Assembly: GCF_013114595.1 (NCBI RefSeq)
Contig: NZ_VTXE01000015.1
Span: 62,001-126,000, forward strand
Direction of reading: 5' to 3'
From: Vibrio sp. 99-8-1
Lineage (GTDB): Bacteria; Pseudomonadota; Gammaproteobacteria; Enterobacterales; Vibrionaceae
Length of the DNA stretch: 64,000 nt
The translations under genes were made by a program, and so were the position numbers. Shown here piece by piece: positions 17,422-30,300 of the stretch. The notes under the pieces were generated by a model. It was not told where the DNA came from. It saw nothing but the letters and a program-made list of their open reading frames with translations, and did not search any database. Position 1 is the first letter of the stretch, and every line of letters begins with the position of its first letter.

Positions 17422-18630
17422 ATGCGAAACATAACGATTCTAGGCGCCACAGGCTCTATTGGTCGCAGTACTCTCAAGGTTATCGCCGAAAATCCCCAGC
17501 AGTTTTCTGTGACTGCGTTAGCAGCTGGTTCGAATGTTGAGCAAATGAAAGCTCTATGTCTTCAGTGGCGTCCCCTTTATGCCGCTATGGCGGACCCTAT
17601 AGCAGCGAAACAGCTTGAACAGCAGTTGCACGCATTATCGCTTCCTACCCGCGTCGTTTCAGGTGAAGAGGGGCTGTGTTATGTCGCTTCTCTGGATGAA
17701 GTTGATACTGTCATGGCTGCGATAGTTGGTGCGGCTGGGTTAGTGCCAACCATGTCGGCGGTCAAAGCAGGCAAAAGAATATTACTGGCTAATAAAGAAG
17801 CTTTGGTTATGTCAGGAAAGCTATTTATTGAAGCGGTAGAAAAGTATGGTGCAGAACTACTGCCTGTCGACAGTGAGCACAATGCTATTTTTCAATGTTT
17901 GCCAGAAACAATTCAGACAACTTTGGGTCGTTGCGATCTAAGTAGCGAAGGGATAGACAGCATACTGCTTACCGGTTCTGGTGGCCCGTTTCGTTATACT
18001 GACGTAGAAAAGCTTGCTTTAGTGACTCCTGAACAAGCGATTGCACACCCAAACTGGTCTATGGGGCCTAAAATCTCAGTTGATTCTGCAACTATGATGA
18101 ATAAAGGGCTTGAGTATATTGAGGCGCGATGGCTGTTTAATTGTCAGCGTTCTCAATTAAAGGTCATTATTCACCCTCAGTCAGTGATTCATTCTATGGT
18201 GCAGTATAAAGATGGTTCAGTATTGGCTCAGATGGGAGAGCCTGATATGTGCACCCCTATCGCACTGACTATGTCCTATCCTAAGCGAATCTCATCGGGT
18301 GTTTCAGCACTCGATTTTACCAAGGTAGGGGAGCTGACATTCTTACAGCCTGACTTTGCTCGCTATCCATGTCTGGAGCTGGCTATTAATGCTTGTTATG
18401 AAGGTCAGCATGCAACTACGTCTATAAATGCAGCAAATGAAGTCGCTGTTGACGCGTTTTTAAAAAGTCAGCTGAACTTTAATGATATTGCTGTTGTCAA
18501 TGAACGAGTATTATCCAAAGTGTGCAAAGAAATGCGCCACAATAGTTTAGATAACTTGGAAAGCCTGTTAGAGCTAGATAGAATGGCTAGATTGTTGGCT
18601 GAAGAAGCCGTTAGAGAACGTTCATTATGA
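17422..18630 (+). CDS. dxr: 1-deoxy-D-xylulose 5-phosphate reductoisomerase
   Basis: Dxr (IspC) performs the first committed step of the MEP isoprenoid pathway, which feeds UppS two genes upstream. The 402-residue enzyme has the NADPH-binding [11 protein letters not shown] at residue 7 and [12 protein letters not shown]. Metal-site residues are in [11 protein letters not shown], and [23 protein letters not shown] and [11 protein letters not shown] are also present. Its stop overlaps the rseP start by 4 nt (ATGA), so the two are coupled. Confidence 0.98.
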   Translation: MRNITILGATGSIGRSTLKVIAENPQQFSVTALAAGSNVEQMKALCLQWRPLYAAMADPIAAKQLEQQLHALSLPTRVVSGEEGLCYVASLDEVDTVMAAIVGAAGLVPTMSAVKAGKRILLANKEALVMSGKLFIEAVEKYGAELLPVDSEHNAIFQCLPETIQTTLGRCDLSSEGIDSILLTGSGGPFRYTDVEKLALVTPEQAIAHPNWSMGPKISVDSATMMNKGLEYIEARWLFNCQRSQLKVIIHPQSVIHSMVQYKDGSVLAQMGEPDMCTPIALTMSYPKRISSGVSALDFTKVGELTFLQPDFARYPCLELAINACYEGQHATTSINAANEVAVDAFLKSQLNFNDIAVVNERVLSKVCKEMRHNSLDNLESLLELDRMARLLAEEAVRERSL

Positions 18631-19985
18631 TAGATATTTTGTGGAACTTTGCCAGTTTTGTTATTGCGCTGAGTATTCTCGTTGCGGTTCATGAGTTTGG
18701 TCACTTTTGGGTTGCACGAAAATGTGGCGTAAAAGTAGAGAAGTTTTCTATTGGTTTTGGTAAGTCAATTTGGAAAAAAATAGGTTCAGACGGGACAGAG
18801 TATAACTTTTCTATCATTCCGTTAGGCGGTTATGTCAAAATGTTGGACGGTCGAACAGATGATGTTCCCGACAATATGAAGCATCTGGCATTTGATAAAA
18901 AGCCACTATGGCAGAGAAGTTCCATCGTTGCTGCTGGCCCTATATTTAATTTTATATTTGCCGTTTTTGCTTATTGGTTAGTCTTCTTGATTGGTGTTCC
19001 GGCAGTGAAACCGGTGATCGGAGAAGTGACACCAAATTCCATCGTTGCTCAAGCGGGTATCACACCGGGAATGGAATTTACCTCTATTGCTGGTAGCAAA
19101 ACGCCTGATTGGGAATCAGTTAATATGGGGCTGGTGTCTCATATTGGGGATGATGAGCTACAAGTGACGGTTAAGCCTGCTGATGAATATGGCTTAGAAG
19201 AAACTAAGATTGTCGATATTCGTCAGTGGGAGTTTAACCCTGAAACAGAATCGGCGATGACGTCGCTAGGGTTTGAACCTTATACTCCGGAAATCTATAC
19301 TCGGCTTTCGGTTGTTTCTGAAGGTGGCGCAGCTGAGAAAGCTGGGTTCGTGGCAGGGGATACAATTCTCGCTATAAATGGAGAGAGTATTAGCCGCTGG
19401 CAGCAGGTTGTTGATATGATTCAACAATCTCCTTATAAAGAAATGAAAGTGCTGGTTGAGCGAGATACTCAGCAGCTAACGTTAGAATTAACACCAAACA
19501 GTCGCACATTAGCGGATGGACGAGAGATCGGATTTGCGGGTATTAGCCCATCTAGAGCAGAGTGGCCGGAACAATACCAATTTGAGCAAAAATTTGGTCC
19601 TATTGAGTCCGTTAGTAAAGCGGTAGAGAAAACGGGTCAAATCGTTGCCTTAACATTTAATATGCTTAAGAAGCTTATTTTTGGTGACGTGGGATTGAAC
19701 AACCTTAGTGGCCCAATCTCTATTGCTAAAGGGGCAGGTGCTACCGCCGGATTTGGTTTGGTCTATTTCTTAGGCTTTTTAGCATTGATCAGTGTTAACC
19801 TAGGAATTATTAATTTATTGCCGCTGCCTATTTTAGATGGCGGCCATTTACTGTTTTACATGATTGAAGCTGTGATACGACGTCCTGTTCCAGAAAAGCT
19901 ACAGGAGATGGGGTTTCGTGTTGGAGGGGCGATTATTTTCTCCCTTATGGCCGTCGCGATTTTTAATGATTTTATGCGTTTGTGA
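18627..19985 (+). CDS. rseP: RseP site-2 intramembrane zinc protease
   Basis: RseP cuts the anti-sigma factor RseA within the membrane and so releases sigma E in response to outer-membrane stress. The 452-residue protein has HEFGH at residues 22-26 in the first membrane helix. Two periplasmic PDZ domains lie at about 115-210 and 215-300, and the second metal motif is [14 protein letters not shown] near 393-406. It is directly upstream of bamA, whose failure triggers the same stress response. Confidence 0.97.
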   Translation: MIDILWNFASFVIALSILVAVHEFGHFWVARKCGVKVEKFSIGFGKSIWKKIGSDGTEYNFSIIPLGGYVKMLDGRTDDVPDNMKHLAFDKKPLWQRSSIVAAGPIFNFIFAVFAYWLVFLIGVPAVKPVIGEVTPNSIVAQAGITPGMEFTSIAGSKTPDWESVNMGLVSHIGDDELQVTVKPADEYGLEETKIVDIRQWEFNPETESAMTSLGFEPYTPEIYTRLSVVSEGGAAEKAGFVAGDTILAINGESISRWQQVVDMIQQSPYKEMKVLVERDTQQLTLELTPNSRTLADGREIGFAGISPSRAEWPEQYQFEQKFGPIESVSKAVEKTGQIVALTFNMLKKLIFGDVGLNNLSGPISIAKGAGATAGFGLVYFLGFLALISVNLGIINLLPLPILDGGHLLFYMIEAVIRRPVPEKLQEMGFRVGGAIIFSLMAVAIFNDFMRL

Positions 19986-20040
19986 TATCAACGGATTAAC
20001 AGATAGCAAAAAGAAATATCAAGGAATATTCATAACTGGT

Positions 20041-22458
20041 ATGGCAATTAAGCAATTACTACTCGCCTCTATAATTGTTGCGAGTTCAGCTGTTAGTGGT
20101 GCTGAACAATTTGTCGTGAAAGATATTAAGGTCGAAGGATTACAACGTGTTGCACTGGGTGCGGCGTTGCTAAAAATCCCAGTTCGAATTGGTGACTCTT
20201 TAGGTACACCGGATGTCTCAGCGATCATCAAAGCCTTGTATGCCTCAGGCAATTTTGAAGACGTAACCGTATTACGTGACAATGACGTATTAGTCATTCG
20301 GGTTAAAGAGCGGCCGACTATTGCAAGCATCTCTTTTTCGGGTAATAAAGCGATTAAAGAAGAGCAACTGCAGCAAAATCTTGATGCATCAGGCATTCGT
20401 GTCGGAGAGGCGCTCGATCGAACTACGCTAAGTGAAATTGAAAAGGGTCTGGAAGATTTCTACTACAGTGTTGGTAAATACAATGCTTCTGTACAGGCGG
20501 TTGTGACGCCTTTACCAAGAAACCGTTCTGATCTTAAATTTGTCTTTTCTGAAGGGGTTTCTGCAAAAATTCAGCAGATAAACTTTATTGGCAATGAACT
20601 GTTTAGCGACGAAGAGCTGTTAAACCTATTTGATCTTAACGTTGATCTCTCTTGGTGGAACTTTCTTTCTGATGATAAGTATCAAAAGCAAGTGCTGGCT
20701 GGTGATATAGAAAAACTCACTTCTTACTATCTGGATCGAGGCTATTTGAAGTTTAAAATTGACTCAACTCAGGTGTCGATCTCTCCAGATAAAAAAGGTG
20801 TTTATATCACCTTGAATATCGATGAAGGAAAGCGATATACCGTAGACAGTGTTAGTTTTAAAGGTGAGCTGATTGGTAAGGAAGCGGAGTTTAACAAACT
20901 GGTTCCGTTCAAGTCTGGAGACACTTATAACGGCTCTTTGGTTACTCAACTTGAAGAGAGCATCAAAAAGGTTCTAGGTGAAGCTGGTTATGCCTACCCT
21001 AAAGTCTATACTCAGCCTAAATTCGATGATGACAAACAGCAGGTTGAATTAACGATCTTTGTTGAAGCTGGCAACCGAATTTATGTGAGAGATATTCGTT
21101 TTACTGGTAATAATGCCACCAAAGATGAAGTTTTACGTCGTGAAATGCGTCAAATGGAAGGCAGCTGGTTAAACTCTAAATCTTTAGAAACCAGTAAAAA
21201 TCGTTTAAACCGTCTTGGCTTCTTTGAAACGGTTGATGTTCAAACGGTTAGAGTACCAGGTACTGATGATCAGGTTGATTTAGTCTACAACGTTAAAGAA
21301 GCGAACTCAGGTAGTATCAACTTCGGTATCGGTTATGGTACTGAGTCGGGTATGAGTTTCCAAGTTGGTTTGCAACAGGATAACTTTGCCGGTTCTGGAG
21401 ATCGCGTTGGTATCAGCGCCATGATGAATGACTACCAGAAAAATTTAACACTAGAATATCGTGACCCATACTGGAACTTAGATGGTATTAGTTTAGGTGG
21501 CAGGGTGTTCTTTAGTGAATTTGAAGCGGCTAAAGCGGGTATCGTTGACTATACCAACCAGAGCTACGGAACGGGGTTAACTTGGGGCTTCCCATTCGAT
21601 GAACTAAACTTCTTTGAGTTTGGTGTTGGGTATAAGCACAACAAGATCTCTAACCTCGATGCTTATGTGCAGATTGAGCAATTCCTTGCCTCTCAAAAGA
21701 GTAATATCGACAGTAATGGTAATTTGAAGGTTGATGACTTTGATTTCTCAATCTCTTGGAGTCGAAACAATTTAAACCGAGGCTTTTTCCCAACGGCGGG
21801 TAACCACCAAAGTGCTTCGTATAAAATGACAATACCGGGTTCAGATGTTCAGTATTTTAAAACTCAGTATGATGTTAGACAGTATATTCCACTAACTCAA
21901 AAGCATGAGTTTACGTTACTGTTACGTGGACGCTTAGGTTATGGCAATGGTTATGGTAAAGGCAGCGACGGCAATGATAACCTGTATCCGTTTTATGAAA
22001 ACTTTTATGCAGGTGGCTTTACCAGTTTACGTGGATTTAGTTCGAACTCAGCAGGTCCGAAAGCTGTCTATAACGAAGGGGTTGGTAATAACCCTAACTA
22101 TATAGCGACCGACGATTCGGTTGGTGGTAATGCTATCGCGCTTGCCAGTGTTGAGTTAATTGTACCTACTCCATTTGCCTCTGAAGGGGTGAGGAGCCAA
22201 GTAAGAACAAGTGTGTTCTTTGATGTGGCAAGTGTTTGGGATACGGAGTTTAATTATCGTACGCCAGATGCCAACATGTCGGGTAAAGACTATTATTATG
22301 ATTATTCAGATCCTATGAATTATCGTTCGTCATATGGAGCTGCATTGCAGTGGATGTCCCCAATGGGACCGCTGGTTTTCTCTGTTGCAAAACCAGTTAA
22401 AAAATACAAAGGGGATGATGAGGAGTTCTTCACATTCACTATTGGTAAAACCTTCTAA
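20041..22458 (+). CDS. bamA: BamA outer-membrane protein assembly factor
   Basis: BamA is the core Omp85 barrel that inserts beta-barrel proteins into the outer membrane. The 805-residue precursor has a signal peptide ending VSG-AEQF and five POTRA domains (about residues 22-420, for example [14 protein letters not shown] and [21 protein letters not shown]). The C-terminal barrel carries the RGF motif in [11 protein letters not shown] and ends in Phe. The ATG at 20041 gives the signal peptide at the N-terminus; a longer frame from 19918 overlaps rseP and is rejected. Confidence 0.98.
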   Translation: MAIKQLLLASIIVASSAVSGAEQFVVKDIKVEGLQRVALGAALLKIPVRIGDSLGTPDVSAIIKALYASGNFEDVTVLRDNDVLVIRVKERPTIASISFSGNKAIKEEQLQQNLDASGIRVGEALDRTTLSEIEKGLEDFYYSVGKYNASVQAVVTPLPRNRSDLKFVFSEGVSAKIQQINFIGNELFSDEELLNLFDLNVDLSWWNFLSDDKYQKQVLAGDIEKLTSYYLDRGYLKFKIDSTQVSISPDKKGVYITLNIDEGKRYTVDSVSFKGELIGKEAEFNKLVPFKSGDTYNGSLVTQLEESIKKVLGEAGYAYPKVYTQPKFDDDKQQVELTIFVEAGNRIYVRDIRFTGNNATKDEVLRREMRQMEGSWLNSKSLETSKNRLNRLGFFETVDVQTVRVPGTDDQVDLVYNVKEANSGSINFGIGYGTESGMSFQVGLQQDNFAGSGDRVGISAMMNDYQKNLTLEYRDPYWNLDGISLGGRVFFSEFEAAKAGIVDYTNQSYGTGLTWGFPFDELNFFEFGVGYKHNKISNLDAYVQIEQFLASQKSNIDSNGNLKVDDFDFSISWSRNNLNRGFFPTAGNHQSASYKMTIPGSDVQYFKTQYDVRQYIPLTQKHEFTLLLRGRLGYGNGYGKGSDGNDNLYPFYENFYAGGFTSLRGFSSNSAGPKAVYNEGVGNNPNYIATDDSVGGNAIALASVELIVPTPFASEGVRSQVRTSVFFDVASVWDTEFNYRTPDANMSGKDYYYDYSDPMNYRSSYGAALQWMSPMGPLVFSVAKPVKKYKGDDEEFFTFTIGKTF

Positions 22459-22470
22459 AAGGAATACATT

Positions 22471-22977
22471 TTGAAAAATATCGTTAAAGCGGCTGGCGTT
22501 AGTCTAGTAATTGGTTGTTCTTTTTTTGCAAATGCAGCAGAAGCAGCACAAAAAGTGGGTTATATCGGTACTGCGTATATCGTTAAAAATATGCCACAGC
22601 GTGAGGCGATTATGAGTAAGCTCCAAGGTGAGCTGAAAGATGACAGAGCTGAGTTAGAAAAAATTAGCGCAGATATCAATTTGAAAGCCCAGAAAATTGA
22701 GCGTGATGGCGCTTTGTTGGGTGCTGAAGGTGTTCAGAAACTGAAAATTGAGATCAGCTCTTTACAAGCGGAAGGTAAGATCAAGCAGGACGCGTACCAA
22801 CAGAAAGCACAAGCACTTGAGTTTCAAGCTCGAAACGAAACATTGGCGCTGATTCAGAAAGCTGTTGAGAAGATCGCTAAAAAAGAAGGGTTTGATATGG
22901 TTATTGACGCGCAATCGCTGCAATATGCCAATCCGGATCTAAACTTAACTGATAAAGTACTCGCTGAACTTAAGTAA
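22471..22977 (+). CDS. skp: Skp/OmpH periplasmic chaperone
   Basis: Skp is a trimeric, jellyfish-shaped holdase that carries unfolded outer-membrane proteins to BamA. The 168-residue precursor has a signal peptide (cleavage near ANA-AEAA) and a long coiled-coil middle ([17 protein letters not shown] onward). It ends in the beta-domain strand. The start is TTG at 22471 with AAAAGGAA upstream. It lies 12 nt after bamA and 5 nt before lpxD, the conserved bamA-skp-lpxD order. Confidence 0.96.
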   Translation: MKNIVKAAGVSLVIGCSFFANAAEAAQKVGYIGTAYIVKNMPQREAIMSKLQGELKDDRAELEKISADINLKAQKIERDGALLGAEGVQKLKIEISSLQAEGKIKQDAYQQKAQALEFQARNETLALIQKAVEKIAKKEGFDMVIDAQSLQYANPDLNLTDKVLAELK

Positions 22978-22982
22978 ATACT

Positions 22983-24002
22983 ATGTCTAAAATCTCTCTT
23001 GCAGAATTAGCGTCAATCACCGGCGGCCAACTTTATGGTGACGGTTCGGTGATGATTTCTGCGGTATCGGGAATGAATACCGCGAAAGATGGTGATATCA
23101 CCTTCCTCTCTAATGCTAAATACAAAAAGCGTTTGGGTGAGTGTGTTGCTTCAGCCATTATGGTGAAAGAGTCTGAAAAAGATCTTTGCAACGGCAACGT
23201 ATTGGTAGTGAATGATCCTTATCTTGCTTATGCTCTAGTTGCGCAAGCTTTGGATACCACTCCAGCTGCCGCTATTGGAATCGATAGCACTGCTGTTATC
23301 GCATCTGACGCCGTTCTTGGTGAGAATGTTGCGGTTGGTGCCAATAGTACAATTGAGTCTGGTGTTACGTTAGGTGATAACGTGACGATAGGCGCAGGAT
23401 GTTTTGTTGGTAAAAATGCCACTATTGCTGCCAATAGTCAGCTGTGGGCAAATGTGACCATATACCATGGCGTACAAATTGGTGAGTCTTGTTTGGTACA
23501 GTCTGGAACAGTCATTGGCGCTGACGGCTTTGGTTATGCAAATGATCAAGGTGAGTGGGTTAAGATTCCTCAATTAGGTAGCGTAAAAATTGGCAACCGA
23601 GTTGAAATTGGCGCTTGTACCACGATTGATCGAGGGGCTTTAGACGACACCATTATTGAAGACAACGTCATACTGGATAATCAATTACAGATAGCGCATA
23701 ACGTGCATATCGGTTATGGCACAGCAATGGCTGGTGGTACTGTGGTTGCGGGAAGTACCTCAATTGGTAAATACTGTATTATCGGCGGTGCTTGCGTAAT
23801 TAACGGTCATATTGAGATTGTGGACGGTGTTACGATTACGGGTATGGGTATGGTTATGAGAAGTATTTCTGAAAAAGGAATATACTCTTCTGGCGTACCT
23901 CTTCAGCCTAATAAAGAGTGGCGAAAAACCGCAACTCGTGTTCATCGAATTGATGAAATGAACAAACGACTAAAATCTGTAGAGAAGAAACTGGAGATGT
24001 AA
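22983..24002 (+). CDS. lpxD: UDP-3-O-acylglucosamine N-acyltransferase
   Basis: LpxD adds the second 3-hydroxyacyl chain to UDP-3-O-acyl-glucosamine in lipid A synthesis. The 339-residue protein has an N-terminal uridine-binding domain ([27 protein letters not shown]) and then a left-handed beta helix of hexapeptide repeats from about residue 100. The active-site histidine is in [17 protein letters not shown]. The C-terminal helix ([14 protein letters not shown]) is typical. Confidence 0.97.
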   Translation: MSKISLAELASITGGQLYGDGSVMISAVSGMNTAKDGDITFLSNAKYKKRLGECVASAIMVKESEKDLCNGNVLVVNDPYLAYALVAQALDTTPAAAIGIDSTAVIASDAVLGENVAVGANSTIESGVTLGDNVTIGAGCFVGKNATIAANSQLWANVTIYHGVQIGESCLVQSGTVIGADGFGYANDQGEWVKIPQLGSVKIGNRVEIGACTTIDRGALDDTIIEDNVILDNQLQIAHNVHIGYGTAMAGGTVVAGSTSIGKYCIIGGACVINGHIEIVDGVTITGMGMVMRSISEKGIYSSGVPLQPNKEWRKTATRVHRIDEMNKRLKSVEKKLEM

Positions 24003-24020
24003 CGGGTTTATTCTCATACA

Positions 24021-24046
24021 AGGTCTGCTTATCGCGGACCTTTTTC
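24021..24046 (+). terminator. Terminator/attenuator between lpxD and fabZ
   Basis: AGGTCTGC (24021-24028) pairs with GCGGACCT (24034-24041) including one G.T pair, with a TTTTTC tail. It sits within an otherwise unbroken lipid gene cluster, so it probably reduces rather than stops read-through. Confidence 0.75.
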
Positions 24047-24102
24047 AATTATATTCAAATGTATGATTATCAATAAATTGATATGTAAATAGGAACTTGG
24101 CT

Positions 24103-24555
24103 TTGACTACTGAAAAGAAAACCATGGATATCACTCGAATTCAGGAATTGCTTCCTCACCGTTATCCATTTTTGCTTATTGATCGCGTAACCGATTATGA
24201 AGAAGGTAAATACCTTATTGGTTTAAAAAATGTGACGGTCAATGAGCCTCAATTTACAGGCCACTTTCCGAAACTTCCAATATTCCCTGGTGTCCTTATT
24301 TTGGAAGCAATGGCTCAAGCTACAGGTTTGTTAGCGTTCGCGACATTCGGAGCGCCAAGTGAAAATGAACTATACTATTTTGCTAGCATTGATAAAGCCA
24401 AATTTCGTAAGCCAGTAAGCCCTGGCGACCAGTTAATAATTGAAGTTGAGTTTTTGAAAGAGCGCAGAGGCATCGCGATGTTTAATGGCGTTGCCAAGGT
24501 AGATGGTGAAGTCGTGTGCTCAGCCGAACTTAAATGTGCGCGTAGAGAATTTTAA
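24103..24555 (+). CDS. fabZ: 3-hydroxyacyl-ACP dehydratase FabZ
   Basis: FabZ dehydrates 3-hydroxyacyl-ACP in fatty acid elongation and competes with LpxA and LpxD for the same substrate. The hot-dog-fold protein shows [34 protein letters not shown] (active-site His and Glu) and [14 protein letters not shown]. The start is taken as TTG at 24103 (150 residues), because AGGA at 24091-24094 is then 8 nt away. A TTG at 24097 would leave only 2 nt. An internal ATG at 24124 is a further option. It is separated from lpxA by one base. Confidence 0.95.
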   Translation: MTTEKKTMDITRIQELLPHRYPFLLIDRVTDYEEGKYLIGLKNVTVNEPQFTGHFPKLPIFPGVLILEAMAQATGLLAFATFGAPSENELYYFASIDKAKFRKPVSPGDQLIIEVEFLKERRGIAMFNGVAKVDGEVVCSAELKCARREF

Positions 24556-24556
24556 T

Positions 24557-25345
24557 ATGATAAATGAAACAGCTCAGATTCATCCAACAGCAATTGTTGA
24601 AGAAGGCGCAGTTATTGGTGCAAATGTAAAAATTGGCCCGTTTTGCTTTGTCGATAGTAAAGTTGAAATTGGAGAAGGAACTGAACTGCTTTCTCATGTT
24701 GTGGTGAAAGGCCCGACAACCATTGGCAAAGATAACCGTATTTTCCAGTTTGCTTCTGTCGGTGAAGCTTGCCAAGATTTAAAATACGCTGGTGAAGATA
24801 CTCGACTTGTCATTGGTGACCGTAATACGATTCGTGAAAGTGTCACAATGCATCGTGGTACGGTACAAGATACCGGTATTACTATCGTAGGTAGCGATAA
24901 TCTGTTTATGATTAACGCCCATATTGCTCATGATTGTGTTGTGGGCGATCGCTGTATCTTTGCTAATAACGCTACGCTAGCCGGTCATGTGAAAATTGGT
25001 GACCATGCCATCATTGGTGGTATGTGTGCAATACACCAATTTTGCCATATAGGTGATCATGCCATGCTTGGTGGTGGGTCTATTGTTGTTCAAGATGTCC
25101 CTCCATATGTTATGGCTCAAGGTAATCATTGCGCACCATTCGGTATTAATATCGAAGGTTTGAAGAGACGTGGCTTTGAAAAGAAAGAGATTCATGCCAT
25201 TCGTCGAGCTTACAAAGCCCTTTACCGCAGTGGAAAAACCGTTGAAGAAGCTAAATTGGATATCGCGGCAGAAGCAGAGCAGTTTGACGGTGTGAAATTG
25301 TTCTTAAACTTCCTAGATAAATCAGAACGTGGAATTATTCGTTAA
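24557..25345 (+). CDS. lpxA: UDP-N-acetylglucosamine acyltransferase
   Basis: LpxA catalyses the first step of lipid A synthesis, moving a 3-hydroxyacyl chain from ACP to UDP-GlcNAc. The 262 residues equal the E. coli length. It is a hexapeptide beta helix ([22 protein letters not shown] at the start) with the catalytic His in [11 protein letters not shown]. The C-terminal helical bundle contains [10 protein letters not shown]. The ATG at 24557 follows the fabZ stop by one base, indicating coupling; a longer frame from 24503 inside fabZ is rejected. Confidence 0.97.
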   Translation: MINETAQIHPTAIVEEGAVIGANVKIGPFCFVDSKVEIGEGTELLSHVVVKGPTTIGKDNRIFQFASVGEACQDLKYAGEDTRLVIGDRNTIRESVTMHRGTVQDTGITIVGSDNLFMINAHIAHDCVVGDRCIFANNATLAGHVKIGDHAIIGGMCAIHQFCHIGDHAMLGGGSIVVQDVPPYVMAQGNHCAPFGINIEGLKRRGFEKKEIHAIRRAYKALYRSGKTVEEAKLDIAAEAEQFDGVKLFLNFLDKSERGIIR

Positions 25346-25397
25346 TTAGTAGTGAAGTTGTAATAGCGAATGACACGTTGGCTGACAGTCATGATGG

Positions 25398-25427
25398 AAA
25401 AAGATCGCCCTTTTGCGATCTTTTTGT
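25398..25427 (+). terminator. Terminator between lpxA and lpxB
   Basis: AAAAAGATCGC (25398-25408) pairs with GCGATCTTTTT (25415-25425), with a 6-nt loop and T tail. It separates lpxB-rnhB-dnaE from the upstream cluster; the 25428-25541 leader probably holds a promoter for lpxB. Confidence 0.88.
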
Positions 25428-25541
25428 TTATATCCACTCTGCTTAATCAAAGTCATTATGATTAAGCTACCATTCAGCCCTTGATACGATTGATATAAGC
25501 TAATCTCAAATCGGATAGATTAATAACAGCAGGAAAAGCGA

Positions 25542-26687
25542 ATGTCGGATAACGCTCAATTAAGAATAGGTATTGTCGCAGGTGAGCTATCGGGAGATAC
25601 CCTAGGCGAAGGGTTTATAAAAGCGATCAAGCTTCGCTACCCTAATGCTGAATTTGTCGGTATTGGCGGCCCTAAAATGAAAGCACTAGGCTGTGAATCG
25701 TTATTTGATATGGAAGAGCTAGCCGTGATGGGGCTGGTTGAAGTGTTAGGACGATTGCCTCGACTAATTAAAGTCAAAGCTGAGCTTGTTGGTCATTTTA
25801 CGCAAAACCCACCTGATGTATTTATTGGTATTGATGCGCCAGACTTTAATTTGAGATTAGAAAAAGATCTAAAAGATGCCGGCATCAAAACGGTCCATTA
25901 CGTGAGTCCGTCGGTATGGGCATGGCGGCAGAAGCGAATTTACAAAATTGCGGCAGCGACAAACTTGGTACTGGCTTTCTTACCTTTTGAAAAAGCATTT
26001 TATGACAAATTTAACGTACCATGTGAGTTTATAGGCCATACGTTGGCCGATGCTATTCCACTTGAAAGTGACAAGAATGAAGCACGACTAAAACTAGGCT
26101 TACAGTTAGATAAGCGCTGGTTAGCCGTTCTTCCCGGAAGTCGAGGTTCGGAAGTCTCTATGCTGGCAGAGCCGTTTATTAAGGCGTGCCAGATGTTGAG
26201 CCAGCGTCATCCGGATTTAGGTTTCGTGGTTGCGGTAATTAATAACAAACGCAAAACTCAATTCGAGCAGGTGTGGAAAAGTATTGCTCCTGAACTCTCA
26301 TTTGTCTTAGTGGAAGAGACGGCCAGAAATATTATACAAGCCGCGGATACCGTTATGCTGGCATCAGGTACCGTCGCGCTTGAGTGTATGCTGATAAAAA
26401 GACCAATGGTAGTCGGTTATAATGTGAACCGAATTACCGCGTTTATTGCCAAACGATTAGTAAAGACAGATTATGTTTCCTTACCAAATATTCTGGCTGA
26501 ACAGCCGTTGGTTAAAGAGTTTTTGCTGGAAGAGTGTAATCCTCAAAATCTTTGTGACGAAGTAGATAGATTGCTAACAAGTGATAATCAGCCATTGATA
26601 GACAAGTTCACTGAAATGCATCAATGGATAAAAAAAGATGCCGATACTCAAGCGGCAAATGCAGTATTAAACTTAATTGGAAAATGA
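25542..26687 (+). CDS. lpxB: Lipid-A-disaccharide synthase
   Basis: LpxB joins UDP-diacylglucosamine and lipid X to form the lipid A disaccharide, acting at the inner membrane surface. The 381-residue GT-B glycosyltransferase shows [15 protein letters not shown] at residue 9, [25 protein letters not shown], and LLPGSRGSE equivalents ([11 protein letters not shown]). [11 protein letters not shown] is also present. A single base separates its stop from the rnhB start. Confidence 0.97.
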   Translation: MSDNAQLRIGIVAGELSGDTLGEGFIKAIKLRYPNAEFVGIGGPKMKALGCESLFDMEELAVMGLVEVLGRLPRLIKVKAELVGHFTQNPPDVFIGIDAPDFNLRLEKDLKDAGIKTVHYVSPSVWAWRQKRIYKIAAATNLVLAFLPFEKAFYDKFNVPCEFIGHTLADAIPLESDKNEARLKLGLQLDKRWLAVLPGSRGSEVSMLAEPFIKACQMLSQRHPDLGFVVAVINNKRKTQFEQVWKSIAPELSFVLVEETARNIIQAADTVMLASGTVALECMLIKRPMVVGYNVNRITAFIAKRLVKTDYVSLPNILAEQPLVKEFLLEECNPQNLCDEVDRLLTSDNQPLIDKFTEMHQWIKKDADTQAANAVLNLIGK

Positions 26688-26688
26688 G

Positions 26689-27297
26689 ATGACCAAAGAT
26701 CTTCCTCCTTTTGAATACCCGAATGGGTATCAATTATTTGCGGGTGTGGATGAAGTCGGCAGAGGCCCGTTAGTGGGCGATGTTGTTACTGCTGCTGTGA
26801 TACTTGATGCTAATAACCCGATAGAAGGTTTGACAGATTCGAAAAAACTGTCTGAGAAAAAACGGCTGGCACTGTTTCCAGAAATTCAACACAAAGCACT
26901 GGCTTGGTCGGTGGGTCGCTGCTCACCAGAAGAGATAGATCAGTTAAATATCTTACACGCTACCATGTTAGCCATGACACGAGCTGTAGAAGGGTTGAAG
27001 CTTCAACCTGATTTCGTATTAATTGATGGTAATCGAACTCCTGATTTGGTGATGGCATCTCAAGCTGTGGTAAAAGGCGATCTCAGAGTGGCAGAGATCA
27101 GTGCGGCATCCATAATCGCAAAAGTTGTCAGAGATAAAGAGATGGAAGCGCTGGACATTGAATATCCTCAATTTGGCTTTGCCAAGCATAAAGGCTATCC
27201 AACCAAAGCCCATTTTGAAGCAATTGAGAAACATGGTGTTATCGCACAACATCGAAAAAGTTTTAAACCGGTAAAGAGAGCTTTAGGGTTAGAATGA
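26689..27297 (+). CDS. rnhB: Ribonuclease HII
   Basis: RNase HII cuts RNA in RNA/DNA hybrids and removes single ribonucleotides from DNA. Of 202 residues, the catalytic pair D21-E22 lies in [12 protein letters not shown], with further acidic residues in VLIDGNRTP. The [10 protein letters not shown] and [15 protein letters not shown] block ([14 protein letters not shown]) is also present. The ATG at 26689 is used; a frame from 26677 would overlap lpxB. The lpxB-rnhB-dnaE order is conserved in gammaproteobacteria. Confidence 0.97.
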   Translation: MTKDLPPFEYPNGYQLFAGVDEVGRGPLVGDVVTAAVILDANNPIEGLTDSKKLSEKKRLALFPEIQHKALAWSVGRCSPEEIDQLNILHATMLAMTRAVEGLKLQPDFVLIDGNRTPDLVMASQAVVKGDLRVAEISAASIIAKVVRDKEMEALDIEYPQFGFAKHKGYPTKAHFEAIEKHGVIAQHRKSFKPVKRALGLE

Positions 27298-27370
27298 TCC
27301 CATTGCTTGGCTATACGTTTGAGGCGATAGCTAATCCACCACAATAATTAATGATTGAGCAGTAAAATAG

Positions 27371-30300
27371 ATGTCAGATCCAAAGTTTATACACTTACGC
27401 GTACACAGTGACTTTTCCATGGTGGATGGACTATCCAAAGTTCCTCCATTAGTGAAAAAAGTGGCAGAAATTGGTATGCCTGCAATGGCTTTGACAGATT
27501 TCACTAATTTATGTGGTTTGGTGAAATTTTATAATACCGCCCATAATTGCGGTATTAAGCCTATTATCGGAGCTGACTTCAAAGTCCAATCAGTGGAATT
27601 TGGTGATGAGCTAACCAACTTGACGGTTTTGGCTAAAAATAATAAGGGCTACAATAACTTAACGCTGCTAATCTCTGAAGCCTATCAGAGGGGGCATGTA
27701 CAGCATCAACCCGTTATTGATAAGTCTTGGTTAGTTGAGCATTCCGAAGGGCTGATTTTGCTGTCCGGCGGAAAGCAAGGAGATATCGGAAAAGCGCTGT
27801 TAAAAGGCAACCGCGCACTAGTAAATAAGTGTGTTGATTTTTATCAGCGCCATTTTCCTGATCACTATTATCTAGAAGTCACGCGAACGGGTCGAGTTGA
27901 TGAAGAGAGCTATCTCCATTTTGCCGTTGAGTTAGCTGAAGAGACGGAACTACCAGTCGTTGCCACTAATGAGGTGATGTTTCTAAAAGAAGACCAGTTC
28001 GATGCTCATGAAATTCGTGTTGCCATCCATGATGGCTTTACCCTTGACGATCCTCGCCGACCAAAACTCTACAGTGCGCAGCAATATCTTCGTACTGAAG
28101 AAGAGATGTGCCAGCTTTTCTCTGATATTCCTGAAGCGTTACAAAACAGTGTTGAGATAGCGAAACGTTGTAATGTTACCGTGCGCCTAGGGGAGTACTT
28201 TCTTCCTAACTTCCCAACGGAAGGGATGAAGATAGAGGATTATTTGGTTAAAAAGTCCCAAGAAGGGCTAGAGGAACGATTAGAGTTTCTTTTTCCTGAT
28301 CCTCAGACACGCCTGCAAAAACGTCCAGAATATGATGAGCGACTGCAAATTGAGTTGGATGTGGTTAACCAAATGGGCTTCCCCGGTTACTTCCTTATCG
28401 TAATGGAGTTTATCCAGTGGTCAAAAGATAACGATGTGCCTGTTGGTCCCGGGCGTGGTTCTGGTGCGGGTTCTTTAGTGGCTTATGCGCTTAAAATTAC
28501 CGACCTTGATCCGTTAGAATATGACCTGCTATTTGAACGATTCCTTAACCCAGAACGTGTCTCCATGCCCGATTTTGATATCGACTTTTGTATGGATAAG
28601 CGAGACCAAGTTATTGACCATGTGGCAGAAATGTATGGTCGTGATGCGGTATCTCAGATCATTACCTTTGGTACTATGGCGGCAAAAGCAGTAATACGAG
28701 ACGTGGGTAGGGTGCTAGGGCATCCATATGGTTTTGTCGACCGAATCTCTAAAATGGTGCCACCTGATCCGGGGATGACGTTAGAGAAAGCGTTTAAAGC
28801 GGAACCTCAGTTACCTCAAGTCTATGAAGCAGATGAAGAGGTAAAAGAGCTGATTGATATGTGTCGCATTCTTGAAGGTGTGACGCGAAATGCCGGTAAA
28901 CATGCTGGTGGTGTGGTTATTTCTCCCACTACAATTACCGATTTTGCCCCAATTTATTGCGATGCGGAAGGCAACTTCCCCGTAACACAATTTGATAAAA
29001 ATGATGTTGAAACAGCAGGTTTGGTTAAGTTTGATTTTCTCGGCTTAAGAACCCTCACCATCATTGACTGGGCGTTAGGCTTGATCAATCCACGTATGGA
29101 GCGAGAGGGTAAATCTTTAGTCCGTATCGAGTCTATTCCTCTGCAAGATGAGGCTTCCTTTAGGATATTGCAAAACTCCGAAACTACTGCGGTATTCCAG
29201 TTGGAATCCCGGGGAATGAAAGAGCTCATTAAGCGTCTACAACCTGATTCATTTGAAGATATTATCGCCTTGGTGGCACTATTCCGTCCCGGCCCTCTGC
29301 AGTCAGGAATGGTAGATAACTTTATTGATCGTAAGCACGGTAGAGAGGCGATCTCATACCCAGATGAAACGTGGCAACATGAATCGTTAAAAGAGACCTT
29401 GGAACCTACCTACGGCATTATTTTATACCAAGAACAGGTTATGCAGATCGCTCAGATTCTTGCTGGTTATACCTTGGGTGGAGCGGATATGCTTCGTCGT
29501 GCCATGGGTAAGAAAAAACCAGAAGAGATGGCGAAGCAACGTGCTATTTTCGAGCAAGGCTCTATCGACAATGGCGTTGATGGCGAGTTGGCGATGAAAA
29601 TCTTTGACTTGGTGGAGAAATTCGCCGGTTATGGATTTAACAAATCGCACTCCGCTGCCTATGCTTTAGTGTCATACCAAACCTTGTGGCTAAAAACCCA
29701 CTATCCAGCTGAATTTATGGCCGCAGTAATGACGGCGGATATGGATAACACTGAAAAAGTGGTTGGTTTGGTGGATGAATGTATACGGATGAACCTTACT
29801 GTATCGCCACCGGATGTAAATGTTGGCTTATACCGTTTTAATGTTGATGAAAATGGTGCTGTTGTTTATGGTATCGGTGCCATTAAAGGTGTAGGTGAAG
29901 GCCCTATTGAAAGCATCATTGATGCAAGAACAAAGGATGGCCACTTTAAAGATCTGTTCGATTTTTGTGCCCGAGTTGATCTTAAGAAAGTGAATAAAAG
30001 AGTCATTGAGAAGCTCATTCAAGCAGGCGCGTTGGACAAGCTTGGACCACATAGGGCGGCAATGATGGCCTCTGTGGATGATGCAGTGAAAGCTGCGGGT
30101 CAGCACAACCAAGCAGAAGCGTTTGGCCAAGCGGATATGTTTGGCGTATTAACTGACGCACCCGAAGCGGTAGAGCAAGCTTATGCTCAAGTGGCAAAGT
30201 GGCCAGAGAAAGTGTGGTTAGAAGGGGAGCGAGAAACACTAGGCTTATATTTAACCGGACATCCGATAAATGCCTATATAAAGGAACTTTCTAAATACAC

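Noticed and set aside
19918..20040. Start of bamA inside rseP
   Set aside because: The signal peptide begins at 20041; the upstream part is rseP in another frame.
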